Numbered from the stretch's first letter, positions 18,527 to 27,740 are shown. The stretch: DNA of 64,000 bases from JACKIC01 sp964543795 (GCA_964543795.1 CAZIZN010000010.1:1-64000); one strand, 5' to 3'. Notes: generated from the letters alone by a model not told the origin. Numbers and translations are program-made.

Positions 18527-18561
18527 GACCTGTGGGAGAGCGGAGGAAGCGGAACGGCCAG

Positions 18562-18635
18562 GCGATCGGCAACCGATCGCCCGGCCGGGCGTTGCGGGGG
18601 CAACGACGGCGTCGCGGCGCCGGGCGCCGCGACGC
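18562..18635 (-). terminator. Intercistronic stem-loops after the beta-helix gene
   Basis: A perfect 13-bp inverted repeat with a 1-nt centre (arms gcgtcgcggcgcc / ggcgccgcgacgc, 18609-18635) begins 6 bp past the beta-helix stop. A second perfect 8-bp hairpin (gcgatcgg-caa-ccgatcgc, 18562-18580) lies before the lipoprotein start, next to the palindrome gcccggccgggc. There is no T-tract. They may cause partial termination or 3'-end protection that sets a high ratio of beta-helix to receptor mRNA. Confidence 0.55.
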
Positions 18636-18641
18636 GACCGG

Positions 18642-20549
18642 TCACGGGGCGATCTTGAAGATCGCGTTCGTGGCAGACAGGCCGTTCGGGGCCGTGTTGT
18701 CGAACACGACCGCCTGCACGTAGAACGGCAGGCCCGTGAAGCCGACCGGCATCGTGAACGTCGTCGTCGGCGACACCGTGCCGACGTAGCCGAGCGTGTT
18801 GATGTTCGGCACCACGGTGACGCCCGGGAAGCCGATCGGGCCGAGGTCGAAGTCGATGCGGCTGAAGCCGAAGCAGAACGCGTTGAAGGCCGCGGCCGGG
18901 CCGTTCTGGATCGAGAACAGCGTCGGCGTGTTGGCGCTCAGGCTGCCCGCGACGGCGAGCACCGGCGCACCGTTGCCGCCCGGAGCGGATTCGCCGAGGT
19001 CGGCCCAGTTGTCGCCGCGGACCAGGAAGCCGTAGGCGTCCGCCGCGGTCCAGCCGAGCAGCCAGTTCGAACCGCCCGGGGCGATGGCACCGCGGTACTT
19101 CGCGGCGTCGTAGAAGCCGGCCGGCGCGTGGCCGACGGCCGTCAGCGCGTCGTTGGCCGGGCGCGGGTCGAGCAGCGACACGCGGGCGACGAGGTTCGTC
19201 GCGCCGCCGACGGGCACGGCCGCGGCGCGGGTCAGCACCTGGATCGGCATCGCGGTGGCCTGCACGTTGTTGTTGCCGGCGCCGAACACGCCGCGCGCGT
19301 TGGCCTCGCTGTAGGCGCTGCTGAACACGTTGTTGTAGAAGACGTTGTCCTTCCACTCGATCAGGTTGCCCTGCGTCTGCGCGGTGTAGAACGCGGCCGG
19401 GTTCGCCGGCGCGTTGACCGTCGAGTAGCTCGTGTAGGGCGTGGTCCAGCAGGAGGCCCAGGAGAGCGTGCCGTTGTGGCCGTAGCCGAGGCCGCCGTCG
19501 CCGTCGACGTTGTCGTTGTTGAGCACGCGCTCACCGGCATCCATGAAGATGCTGTTGTAGAACTGCACGCGCGCACCGTCGCGGTAGGCGACGAGGTGGT
19601 CGCAGCCGCCCGAGCCGCTGGTCGGCGCGATGGTCGGCGAGCCGATCACGGTGACGTTGTAGATCGAGGACGTCGTGACGGGCTGGTAGTCCGACTGCTC
19701 GGCGCCGTCGAGTTCGAAGGCGTTGTCGCCGCGGCCCGAGCCCTGCGCCGCGTCGGCGCTGTAGCCCTGGACGATGACGCCGAACTGGAGCCGGCCGCGC
19801 CAGCCCTGGTCGACGTCGAAGCTGTCGTCGCCGACGTTCCAGATGCTGACGTACTTGAGGTTGACCGTGCCGCCCCAGATCTCGATGCCGTCGTCGACGC
19901 CGTTGTTGATGTCGATGTGGTGGATCTCGGTGTTGCGGCCGACGCCGCCGAGGGCGAGGCCGTTCAGCTCGACGTTGAGGCCCGTGACGACGCCCGTGTA
20001 GCGGATCGAGCAGTAGGAGATGCTGCCGCTGTCGTCGTCGTCGTTGCCGCCGCCGTAGAGCACGCGCTGGTCACCGGGGAACGCGGCCAGCAGGCCTTCC
20101 ATCTGCGCGACGTTGCCGGCGTTCGGCGTCGGGGTGTTCGGGAAGCCGACGTTCTCCGAGATGTAGGCGCGGCCCATCAGGGTCAGGTTGCCCCACTCGT
20201 TGGCCACGGGACGCCAGGTGCCCGTCTTCGGGTCGCCGTTGGTCCAGGTGTTGTAGTCGTTGATCGACGTGAAGATGACCGGCGCCTGCTCGGTGCCGTT
20301 GACGAAGATCTGGCCGCCGCGCGTGACGGCGAGGCTGCCGCCGGCGGGGCTGGTGATCACCGTGCCGGCCTCGATCGTCAGCGAGGCGCCGGGGGCGACG
20401 TAGATCTGGTTCTGCAGGATGTAGCGGTTGTTCGCCGTCCACGTCGTCGACGTGGTGATGTCGGCGGTGACGCTGACCTGGGTCTGTGCCATCGCGGCGC
20501 CGGCGAGCGCTACGGTGGCGAGCAGAGCCTTGCTGGAGGATGCGTTCAT
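18642..20549 (-). CDS. Secreted right-handed beta-helix protein
   Basis: A 635-residue exported protein. The signal peptide ends at GAAMAQ. Then comes a typical entry segment (TWTANNRYILQNQIYVAPGA, GTVITSP) and a long parallel beta-helix rich in Gly, Asn and Asp (GDQRVLYGGGNDDDDSGS, GVDDGIEIWGG, DDSFDVDQG). The last 100-110 residues match the secreted domain shared with other proteins here. The ATG at 20549 has AAGGAA upstream. It is the first gene of the receptor/TonB operon. A role as surface binding partner or substrate-processing enzyme for the receptor is possible, but no catalytic motif is visible. Confidence 0.85.
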   Translation of the reverse strand: MNASSSKALLATVALAGAAMAQTQVSVTADITTSTTWTANNRYILQNQIYVAPGASLTIEAGTVITSPAGGSLAVTRGGQIFVNGTEQAPVIFTSINDYNTWTNGDPKTGTWRPVANEWGNLTLMGRAYISENVGFPNTPTPNAGNVAQMEGLLAAFPGDQRVLYGGGNDDDDSGSISYCSIRYTGVVTGLNVELNGLALGGVGRNTEIHHIDINNGVDDGIEIWGGTVNLKYVSIWNVGDDSFDVDQGWRGRLQFGVIVQGYSADAAQGSGRGDNAFELDGAEQSDYQPVTTSSIYNVTVIGSPTIAPTSGSGGCDHLVAYRDGARVQFYNSIFMDAGERVLNNDNVDGDGGLGYGHNGTLSWASCWTTPYTSYSTVNAPANPAAFYTAQTQGNLIEWKDNVFYNNVFSSAYSEANARGVFGAGNNNVQATAMPIQVLTRAAAVPVGGATNLVARVSLLDPRPANDALTAVGHAPAGFYDAAKYRGAIAPGGSNWLLGWTAADAYGFLVRGDNWADLGESAPGGNGAPVLAVAGSLSANTPTLFSIQNGPAAAFNAFCFGFSRIDFDLGPIGFPGVTVVPNINTLGYVGTVSPTTTFTMPVGFTGLPFYVQAVVFDNTAPNGLSATNAIFKIAP

Positions 20550-20742
20550 CGGGTTCCTTGGGGGCGGAAAGGCTGGTCTTGGAGTTGGGTTTTGGTCTCG
20601 AAAGGCGCTGGCAGCGTCTTCCGGGTGGAGAGAGGTAAGGACGGCTCGTGCAGATGCCGTTAAGAGCAGGTGCAGCTTCCCCGCGACCGTTCCACCACGG
20701 CGCACCCGGCCAGCCTGTCCCCCGCCGGCCCTACGACGCGGC

Positions 20743-21876
20743 TCAGCCCTCGAGCAGGAAGCCCGCCGCGGCGGCGACGACGCCGTTGACGACGAGCTCG
20801 ATCGCGTGCCATCCCGGGTAGTTGCGACGCGTCGTCACGGGCCGCAGCGAGTGCTCGCGGACCAGCCGCGTCACACCGCGGCCGCCCGGCAGCTCCGTCA
20901 CCCACCCCTTCCAGACCTTCGGCGACGTCGAACCGTTCTTGCAGACCCGATGCACGACGTAGTCGATGGCGAGCCGCTGCGGAGCCGTCGAGCGCGAGCG
21001 CAGTTCGACCTCGAGCGACACGCTGCCGCCGTCCTGCACGCGGGCCGGCCGGACCCGCAGCCGCGCCGTGCCCACGAACGGCGCGCCGATGCCGAACGCG
21101 AGCAGCGCGCGGCGGTGGCCGCGCTTGACCAGCGTGCGACCCGCGCGGCGGAGCAGCATGCGCCGCTGCGGCAAGGCGTCGGGCAGATGGCGCTCGATCC
21201 ACTCGGCGACGAGGTCGGGATGGTCCTTGGCGATGTCGTTGAGGTGGTTCGCGACGCTGCGGCGCACGTAGTCGCTCGGGTCGTCCTGCAGCGCCCGCAG
21301 CAGCGGCAGCGTCGGCGACGGATCGGCGACGAGACTGCGCAGCACTTCGCCCCACGGCAGGCGCGGCCGTGAGCCTTCGCTGACGAGCCGCCGCACGTGC
21401 GCGCTCGGGTCGTGCAGCCAGCGGCGCAGCGCCGCGAACGCGACCCCGGGGTGCTCGCGCAGGAACGGCCGGATCGCGAACTCGGCCGAGAAGCGCTGCG
21501 TCATCGCGTGCAGCGCCGCGAGTGCCGGTTCGGGCTCGCCGAGCCCGCGCCGGGCGACGTACTCGGTCATCGGCCAGACCACCCAGCCGGCGAGCCCTTC
21601 GTCGGTCGTGCGCAGCGCCGACAGGTCGGTGTCGGTGCGCGCCGGCGCCAGCGCGGCGACGAGGTACCGCGCGGCAGTGGGGAAATCGCCCGGCAAGAAC
21701 TCCTCGAGTGCCTGGGCGACGTGCCGCACGCGCGCCTTGAGTTCGAGTCCGTCGAGTCCGCGCCGCGCGCGCCTGGCGAAGGCCGCGCGCGAGAAGTCGG
21801 CGGCGATGCGGTGCAGGTGGGTCGCGAGCGCTTCGATCAGCGGCGCGTCGATGAGATTCTTGAACGGCTCGGCCAT
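20743..21876 (-). CDS. DNA alkylation repair protein (AlkC/AlkD-like HEAT repeats)
   Basis: A 377-residue alpha-helical protein of the AlkC/AlkD superfamily, which excises alkylated bases such as 3-methyladenine by a non-flipping HEAT-repeat mechanism. Visible family features are VRRLVSEGSRPRLPW, LLRALQDDPSDYVRRSVANHLNDI and the basic, Trp-containing C-terminal part. The C-terminal 90 residues (from about 285) form a beta-rich extension such as occurs in longer AlkC-type proteins. It diverges from the next gene with 40 bp between starts. Confidence 0.8.
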   Translation of the reverse strand: MAEPFKNLIDAPLIEALATHLHRIAADFSRAAFARRARRGLDGLELKARVRHVAQALEEFLPGDFPTAARYLVAALAPARTDTDLSALRTTDEGLAGWVVWPMTEYVARRGLGEPEPALAALHAMTQRFSAEFAIRPFLREHPGVAFAALRRWLHDPSAHVRRLVSEGSRPRLPWGEVLRSLVADPSPTLPLLRALQDDPSDYVRRSVANHLNDIAKDHPDLVAEWIERHLPDALPQRRMLLRRAGRTLVKRGHRRALLAFGIGAPFVGTARLRVRPARVQDGGSVSLEVELRSRSTAPQRLAIDYVVHRVCKNGSTSPKVWKGWVTELPGGRGVTRLVREHSLRPVTTRRNYPGWHAIELVVNGVVAAAAGFLLEG

Positions 21877-21916
21877 CGCGTGACGGGAATCGTGCGCCGC
21901 CGGACACTGGGCCGCC

Positions 21917-23638
21917 ATGCGTTTGCTGCCGCTCGCGGCCGCCGTCCTGCACGGCTTCCTGATCTCGCAAGAGCCCACGGTCCCGCCGCCGGCGGCCGAC
22001 ACGCCGGCGACCGTCACCACGGCGGCCGCGGCGACCGCCGCGCCGCACGTGCGCATCGAGACCTTCGGCCCCGACGGCTGGCGCATGCGGCTCGGCCCGA
22101 CCAACCTGGGCGGCCTGCTCGCGAGCGAACCGGGGCGCGCCCTGTGGCAACCGTGGCTCGAGCCGATGCTCGCCGTCTGGCGCGACGCCGCCGGCGACGA
22201 GTCCGCGTTCGCCGCGTCGCGGCAGCGGTGGCAGGACTACGGCGGCCGCGTGCGGATCGGCATCTGGGGCGAAGCCGGCCGCGACCTGTTCGACCCGCGC
22301 ACGGCATCGGTCGCGGTCGTGCTGCACGGCGACGGTCGGGCCGATCTGGAGTCCCTGGCACAGGACCTGCGCGCCGCGCTCTACCGCGCCGTGCCCGGCG
22401 AATGGGGCGAACGCACGGTGGCGGGCGAAGTGCTGCGCGTGCGCTCCGGCGGCGTGGTCGCCACCGACCCGCGTGTGCACGGCGATCGACTGGCCTTCGG
22501 CATCGACTGCGCCGGCGACCTCGCGACCGCGGTCGCTCGGCTGCGGCGTTTCGCGGACGAACCGACGCCGGCCGCGCGGCCCGACGCGCCGGCCTTCGTG
22601 CTGCAGGCGGACATGGGGCGCATCTGCAACGGACTGCTCGCCGTGGACGACGACGATCGGCGCATGCTCGCCGCGCTCGGCTTCCTGAGCCTCGACGGCG
22701 CGCGGTTCGCGATCGGCACTGCCGGGCCGCGCGTGCGGGTCGATGCCGAGGCGTCGTTCACCGCGGCCGGGCGGGGCCTGTTCGCCGCGGCGCTGCCGGA
22801 AGCAGCGGAGGTGTCGCCGCTGGTGCGCCTCGTACCGGCCGACGCCGCGCTCTGGAGCGTCGATCGCTTCGACCTCGCCGCGGCGTACCGCGCCGTGCTC
22901 GAGGCGCTGGCGGCGCTCGACATGGGCACGGTCGAGGAACTGCAGGCCGGCATCGTCGAGGAGAACGGCGTCGATCCGCTCGACGACGTACTCGCGCACA
23001 TGACCGACGAGATCGTCTTCGCGTTCGGCAGCGTGTCCGACGACGAGCAGGACGAGGAGGATCTGCGACTCGACAGGGCGAACTGGACGCTGGTGTTCCG
23101 CCTGCGCGACGAAGCGGCGTTCGCGAAGGGCCTCGGCAAGCTGCTGACCTCCGCCCGGCCGTTCCTGAGCCGCGAAGCGAGCGAAGAGCAGGACGGCGCG
23201 ACCGTGCACCGCTACGGCAACATGCTCGGCTACGACGTCTGGATGAGCACCGGCAACGGACTCTTCACGATCGCCGGCGGCCGCGATGCCGAGGCGTCGA
23301 CCGCCGCCCTGCACGCGCGCGCCGTCGCCGCCCGGTCCGGACCGCCGCCGGCCACCCCGGAACACCTGCGGCCGTTCGAAGAACTGCGCCACTGGCTGCC
23401 CGCGGGCGGCTACGGGCGCGGTGCCGGCCACCCCACCTGGCTCACCGGCGTGCCGAGCGAGTCCTGGCTCTGGGTCCTGCGCGAACTCGTGCCCGGCGGC
23501 GACCTGGTGCCGAGCGCCCCGGACGATCCCGAGACCCGCGCCGCCCTGCGCGGGCTGTTGCGCACCCACGGGCTCGACCGCACGCACACCGCAACCGGCC
23601 GGCAAGGCCGCACGTGGCGGTGGTCGATGTTCTGGTGA
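21917..23638 (+). CDS. Hypothetical exported protein
   Basis: A 573-residue protein with a short hydrophobic N-terminus (about residues 3-17) and an Ala/Thr/Pro-rich linker, then a large mixed alpha/beta region. The layout resembles DUF3352-like proteins that planctomycetes encode in number (repeated paired domains, VFAFGSVSDDEQDEEDL acidic patch), but I cannot assign a family with confidence. GACACT lies 8 nt before the ATG and may be its -10. A hairpin at 23646 follows the stop. Confidence 0.6.
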   Translation: MRLLPLAAAVLHGFLISQEPTVPPPAADTPATVTTAAAATAAPHVRIETFGPDGWRMRLGPTNLGGLLASEPGRALWQPWLEPMLAVWRDAAGDESAFAASRQRWQDYGGRVRIGIWGEAGRDLFDPRTASVAVVLHGDGRADLESLAQDLRAALYRAVPGEWGERTVAGEVLRVRSGGVVATDPRVHGDRLAFGIDCAGDLATAVARLRRFADEPTPAARPDAPAFVLQADMGRICNGLLAVDDDDRRMLAALGFLSLDGARFAIGTAGPRVRVDAEASFTAAGRGLFAAALPEAAEVSPLVRLVPADAALWSVDRFDLAAAYRAVLEALAALDMGTVEELQAGIVEENGVDPLDDVLAHMTDEIVFAFGSVSDDEQDEEDLRLDRANWTLVFRLRDEAAFAKGLGKLLTSARPFLSREASEEQDGATVHRYGNMLGYDVWMSTGNGLFTIAGGRDAEASTAALHARAVAARSGPPPATPEHLRPFEELRHWLPAGGYGRGAGHPTWLTGVPSESWLWVLRELVPGGDLVPSAPDDPETRAALRGLLRTHGLDRTHTATGRQGRTWRWSMFW

Positions 23639-23645
23639 GGCCGCC

Positions 23646-23662
23646 CACCCGCCGCGCGGGTG
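23646..23662 (+). terminator. GC-rich stem-loop after the exported-protein gene
   Basis: The sequence cacccgc-cgc-gcgggtg forms a perfect 7-bp stem 7 nt beyond the stop at 23638. There is no T-tract, so termination is plausible but unproven. Confidence 0.4.
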
Positions 23663-23805
23663 CCGGGCGCGGGGGATGAGCAGCCGAGGGCCGGCGGTCC
23701 CGCGGGCCTTCCGCGCGGAACGGCAAGAAGGGTGACGGGTGCGGCCCACGTCTTCCGTGGAGGGGACATCGGGGTCATCCCACCCCATCACCGAGGAGCC
23801 AGCCC

Positions 23806-25659
23806 GTGAAGACGATCCATGACAACCCGCGCTGCTGCGGGACCTTGCGGCGGGTCTGCCGCGTTCTCGCCGCGGGCCTGGCCCTCGGCGCCCTGCCCGC
23901 GCAAGGCCTCGACGTCGAAGTCTCCGCCTACGGTGCGGCCTCCGGCGTGCCGTCCGCGATGGCCGCGACGATCCACTTCCACGCCAACGCCACCTCGAGC
24001 CAGACGCTCGAGTTCGACGTGCGCGTGCCCGGCGGTGCTGGCAAGTCCGTCGGTCTCTTCCTCGGCCTCTCGCAGATGCAGATGCCGCTGGGCCCCGGCG
24101 TGGTCCTCGTCGATCCGCTGCTCTGGCAGGCGCAGCAGCTCGACGGCACGGGCAGCACACGCTTCTCGCTGGCGCTCCCCAACGCGCTCGGCGGCACCCT
24201 CTTCGCGCAAGCGATCGCGGTCGACTTCGCCGCCCCCAGCTCGATGTTCGTGTTCTCGCACGGGCTGCGGGTCGACATCGTGCAGCGCTCGACGACCTCG
24301 ATCGCGTTCGATGCCGGACGCGCGCGCACGCTGATGGACCTCGCCTGGCACGCGTACGAGTACCCGGCCGCGAACGGACGGCTCGGCCCGATCACGCCGG
24401 GCCGCCTGTTGCCCGGCGACTTCCGCGTCGTCGAGGAGATCTCGTCGCCGGCCCCGTCGGGCCAGTGGTTCCAGCAGATCGGCTGGCCGGAGACCTACCT
24501 GTTCATCGCCCAGAACACCGCGGGCGACGTGGCGGTCGTGTTCCGCGGCACCAACTCGGTGCAGGACTGGATGAACGACTTCATGTTCCCGCAGTCGTCC
24601 GGCTACCACGGCGGCATCCTGCTCGCGTACTCGAGCGTGCACCTGCAGATCGCGGCGAGCCTGCAGCGACTCGTGCGTCCGAGCACGCGCGTCTACTTCA
24701 CCGGCCACAGCCTCGGCGGCGGCCTCGCGCCGATCGCAGCACTGCACCAGGAACAGCACCTGACCAACCTCGGCGTCGCGCGCCGCGACATCGTGCTCTA
24801 CTCGTTCGCGGGTCCGCGCGTGCTCTCGCCCACCCGTGCGGCCCAACTCGACTCCCAGGTGCCGCACCACTTCGCGGTGGCGAACAAGGACGACGTGGTG
24901 ACGCACGTGCCGCTGCCGAACACCCTCGGCTACGACTACCGGCACACGCCGCGCATGCGCGTGCTCTATCCGCGCGGCGCCATGGTCGCCGAGCACGGGT
25001 CCGACTACGCCATGGACCTGCTGCCGCCGCTGACGCCGCTCACGGCGGCGCACCACCAGGACGTCTACTACGACCGCCTCGGGTCGATCCTGCCGGCACC
25101 GCAGGTGTGGCTCACGGTGTCGTCCACCGGCTACATGCGGATCCACTGGTCGTTCCCGGCCCGCGCCCAGCACGGGTTCGGTCGCGATTTCATCGCGCTC
25201 TACCGCGGCGTCCCCGATCCGGCCGACCCGAGCGGCCACATCAACAACGCCTGGCAGTGGGCGTCCTCGAGCGGCTCCTACACGACGAACGTGCCGAAGG
25301 GACGGGACATGCACGTCGCCTACGTGCAGCAGTTCGCACCCCTGGGCGAGCAGAAGATCCTCGGGGACGACGGCCCCTACACGTGGCCGACGCCCAACGT
25401 CTCGCTCACGACCACGAACGGCTGGGCGACGCTGAACTGGTCGACGCAGGACCCCGGATCGCACGACTACGTCGCCCTCTACGACCGCAATCCGACGACC
25501 GCGGGGCCGAACGGCTACGTGCTCGGGCAGTGGCAATGGGCGACGCAGGGTCGCAGCTGGGTGACGTGGCGCTGGGGCAGGAGCGGCTACTGGATCGCCT
25601 ACATCGAAGACGACAACCACAACCCGCCGCGCATCGTGCGCACTGCCGGGCCCTACTAG
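23806..25659 (+). CDS. Secreted class 3 lipase-like protein
   Basis: A 617-residue exported protein. The signal peptide ends near LPAQG (residue 34). Residues 35-165 resemble the secreted domain shared with five other proteins here, placed N-terminally in this case. A Lipase_3 alpha/beta-hydrolase follows, with oxyanion region VVFRGTNSVQDW, nucleophile motif GHSLGGG (Ser302), and candidate Asp/His further on (NKDDVVTHVPLP, TAAHHQDVY). Two C-terminal beta-sandwich repeats (WLTVSSTGYMRIHW, VSLTTTNGWATLNW) may bind substrate. The start is GTG with GAGGAG upstream. The stop lies inside a tandem repeat. Confidence 0.87.
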   Translation: MKTIHDNPRCCGTLRRVCRVLAAGLALGALPAQGLDVEVSAYGAASGVPSAMAATIHFHANATSSQTLEFDVRVPGGAGKSVGLFLGLSQMQMPLGPGVVLVDPLLWQAQQLDGTGSTRFSLALPNALGGTLFAQAIAVDFAAPSSMFVFSHGLRVDIVQRSTTSIAFDAGRARTLMDLAWHAYEYPAANGRLGPITPGRLLPGDFRVVEEISSPAPSGQWFQQIGWPETYLFIAQNTAGDVAVVFRGTNSVQDWMNDFMFPQSSGYHGGILLAYSSVHLQIAASLQRLVRPSTRVYFTGHSLGGGLAPIAALHQEQHLTNLGVARRDIVLYSFAGPRVLSPTRAAQLDSQVPHHFAVANKDDVVTHVPLPNTLGYDYRHTPRMRVLYPRGAMVAEHGSDYAMDLLPPLTPLTAAHHQDVYYDRLGSILPAPQVWLTVSSTGYMRIHWSFPARAQHGFGRDFIALYRGVPDPADPSGHINNAWQWASSSGSYTTNVPKGRDMHVAYVQQFAPLGEQKILGDDGPYTWPTPNVSLTTTNGWATLNWSTQDPGSHDYVALYDRNPTTAGPNGYVLGQWQWATQGRSWVTWRWGRSGYWIAYIEDDNHNPPRIVRTAGPY

Positions 25660-25686
25660 CGGGCCCTACCAGCGGGCCCTACCAGC
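25648..25686. repeat. Three tandem 13-bp units spanning the lipase stop codon
   Basis: GGGCCCTACYAGC occurs three times head-to-tail. The first unit carries the lipase TAG stop (ctacTAGc); the next two carry CAG at that position. It looks like slippage duplication at the gene end. Confidence 0.8.
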
Positions 25687-25720
25687 GAACGGCGGCGCGC
25701 AGTTCGGCGCCCGCCCACCC

Positions 25721-27640
25721 TCAGCGCCCGGGAGCCGGTTCGCGCGCCGGACGCCGCACCGTCGCGAAGAACTGCCAGACGGCGCCCGTCGCGTCGAAGG
25801 GGAACGGCACGTCGGCCTTCGCGCGCGTCTTCTCGGCCGCACCGGGCCACGCGTGGCCGCCGCCGTCGAGCGTGATCACGCGCACCGGCAGAGCACCGGG
25901 CTGACCCGCGCGCGCGACCGCGTAGTCGTCGATGCGCACGTCGCCGTCGGTCGTCGTCTCGGGATACGCACGCAGGCCGTTGCGGGCGACGTAGTAGTCG
26001 ACCGCAGCCTGCACCGAGGCGTCCTCGCGGTCCCCCGAGCGACCGACGGCCACCTTCGGCCGGCCGCCGGCGTGGAGCACGCGTTCGTCGGCGGTGCCGT
26101 GCACGATCAGCGCCGCGATCGGCGACGTCGCCTGGACCTCGGTGAAGTTCATGGCGCCGGCGACGACGGCGATGCCGGCGAACACGTCGGCGGCTTCGCG
26201 CGCGAGCCGGTGGCACATCATGCCGCCGTTGCTGTGGCCGACGACGAACACCCGGTCGGGGTCGATCGCGACCTTGCGCTGCACGTCGCGCACGACCTCG
26301 CGCAGGAAACCGACGTCGTCGACGTCGTGCTCCGCGGCGTGCACCTTGATGCCGCCGGAGTTCCAGGTGAGCAGGCTGCCGCGCAGCGGTCCCGTGCCGT
26401 CCGGGAACGCGACCACGAAGCCCGCGCGGTCGGACAGGGCCGCGAAGCCCGTCGTCTCGCGCACCTGCGCACCGTTGCCGCCACCGCCGTGCAACACGAG
26501 CACGAGCGGGCTGCCGCTGCCGTTCGCGCCGGGCTGCGGTGCGGCGGGCACGTGCAGGTGGTAGCGGCGGTCGCGGCCGCCGTGCGGCAGCGTCACGGTG
26601 GTGTCGGTGCCGGCGACCAGCGGCGACGCGGCGGCGGCGCGCACCGCCTCCTGCACGCTGCGCACGTGGGGCATCACGCGGCCGACGCGGTCCCGCACCG
26701 CGAACACGCCGCCGACACCCAGATCGAGGTCGATCCACGGCGTCCAACCGAACGCTCCGGGATCGCTGACGCGCTCAGCACCGTCGGCCAGCCGTTCGAT
26801 CCACGTGCCCAGCCCGTAGCGCACGTCGTCGCCGTCGAAGCCGACGGCGCGCACGGCGACCTCGGGCCGCACCTGGTCGCGCAGCATCGCGGCGACGCTC
26901 TCGGCCGACAGCACGCGCCGGCCGTCGATCTCGCCCTTGCCGATCAGCATGCGCACGAAACGCGCGTAGTCCGCCAGCGTGGAGACGGCCCCGCCGGCGA
27001 TCCAGGGCAGCGGCGTGGTGCCGGCCTCGCTGCCGACCGGTTGCAGCGCGCCGAAGCGCGTGTTCGAGAGCCCGACCGGCACGGCGATGCGGGCGACGAA
27101 CAGTTCGTGCCAGCTCTTGCCGGTGACGCGCTCGGCCGCGACCGCGGCGACCTGGAAACCGACGCCGCCGTAGACGAACGCCGCACCCGGGTTGTCGCGC
27201 AGCGAGGTGTCCGCAGCCGCGGCAGCGAACTCCTGCATGTCCATGCCGCGCACACTCCGGCCGAGGCGGGCCGGCAGGCCGCCGGTGCACGACAGGCACT
27301 GCCGCAAGGTCAACGTGCTGTGCGCCGCGCGGTCGAACTCGGCGACGTAACGGCTCACCGGCGTATCGAGATCGAGCTTGCCCTCGTCGACGAGCGTCAG
27401 GATCGTCGCCACGCCGAGCCACTTGCTCGCCGACGCGATCGGCACCGGTTCGCTGGCGCCGAGACCACCGTGCAGGCTCTGGTGCACGACACCGGTGTCG
27501 CGCACGACGGCGAGCCCCGCGCCGCGCAGGCGCAGCGCCGCTGTGGCCTTGTCCATCGCGGCCGACAGCGGGGGCAACGCAGGGGGATCCTGGGCGGGCA
27601 GTGCGGCGAGGAGAACGGCGGCGACGGCGGCGGAGCGCAT
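25721..27640 (-). CDS. Beta-lactamase-like domain fused to a PHB-depolymerase-like esterase
   Basis: A 639-residue exported two-domain hydrolase with a signal peptide to about residue 17. Residues 20-330 are a class C beta-lactamase/penicillin-binding-like domain with the SxxK motif SASK (Ser70-Lys73) and YGG at 157-159 where YxN is usual. Residues 345-625 are an esterase of the PHB depolymerase/LpqC group with LHGGGG, nucleophile GHSNGG (Ser470), HGTADE (Asp518) and GGGHAWPG (His596). Both catalytic sets appear complete. The combination suggests secreted ester or peptide hydrolysis; the true substrate is unknown. Confidence 0.85.
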   Translation of the reverse strand: MRSAAVAAVLLAALPAQDPPALPPLSAAMDKATAALRLRGAGLAVVRDTGVVHQSLHGGLGASEPVPIASASKWLGVATILTLVDEGKLDLDTPVSRYVAEFDRAAHSTLTLRQCLSCTGGLPARLGRSVRGMDMQEFAAAAADTSLRDNPGAAFVYGGVGFQVAAVAAERVTGKSWHELFVARIAVPVGLSNTRFGALQPVGSEAGTTPLPWIAGGAVSTLADYARFVRMLIGKGEIDGRRVLSAESVAAMLRDQVRPEVAVRAVGFDGDDVRYGLGTWIERLADGAERVSDPGAFGWTPWIDLDLGVGGVFAVRDRVGRVMPHVRSVQEAVRAAAASPLVAGTDTTVTLPHGGRDRRYHLHVPAAPQPGANGSGSPLVLVLHGGGGNGAQVRETTGFAALSDRAGFVVAFPDGTGPLRGSLLTWNSGGIKVHAAEHDVDDVGFLREVVRDVQRKVAIDPDRVFVVGHSNGGMMCHRLAREAADVFAGIAVVAGAMNFTEVQATSPIAALIVHGTADERVLHAGGRPKVAVGRSGDREDASVQAAVDYYVARNGLRAYPETTTDGDVRIDDYAVARAGQPGALPVRVITLDGGGHAWPGAAEKTRAKADVPFPFDATGAVWQFFATVRRPAREPAPGR

Positions 27641-27740
27641 GGTCGGTCTTATCGGCCGATCCGGCGCCGGGGACGAAGTCCTCCCGTCCAGGGACGCAAC
27701 GGCCTGCGGCGGCAGTCGCTCTGGCGCACCGCTTTCCGGA

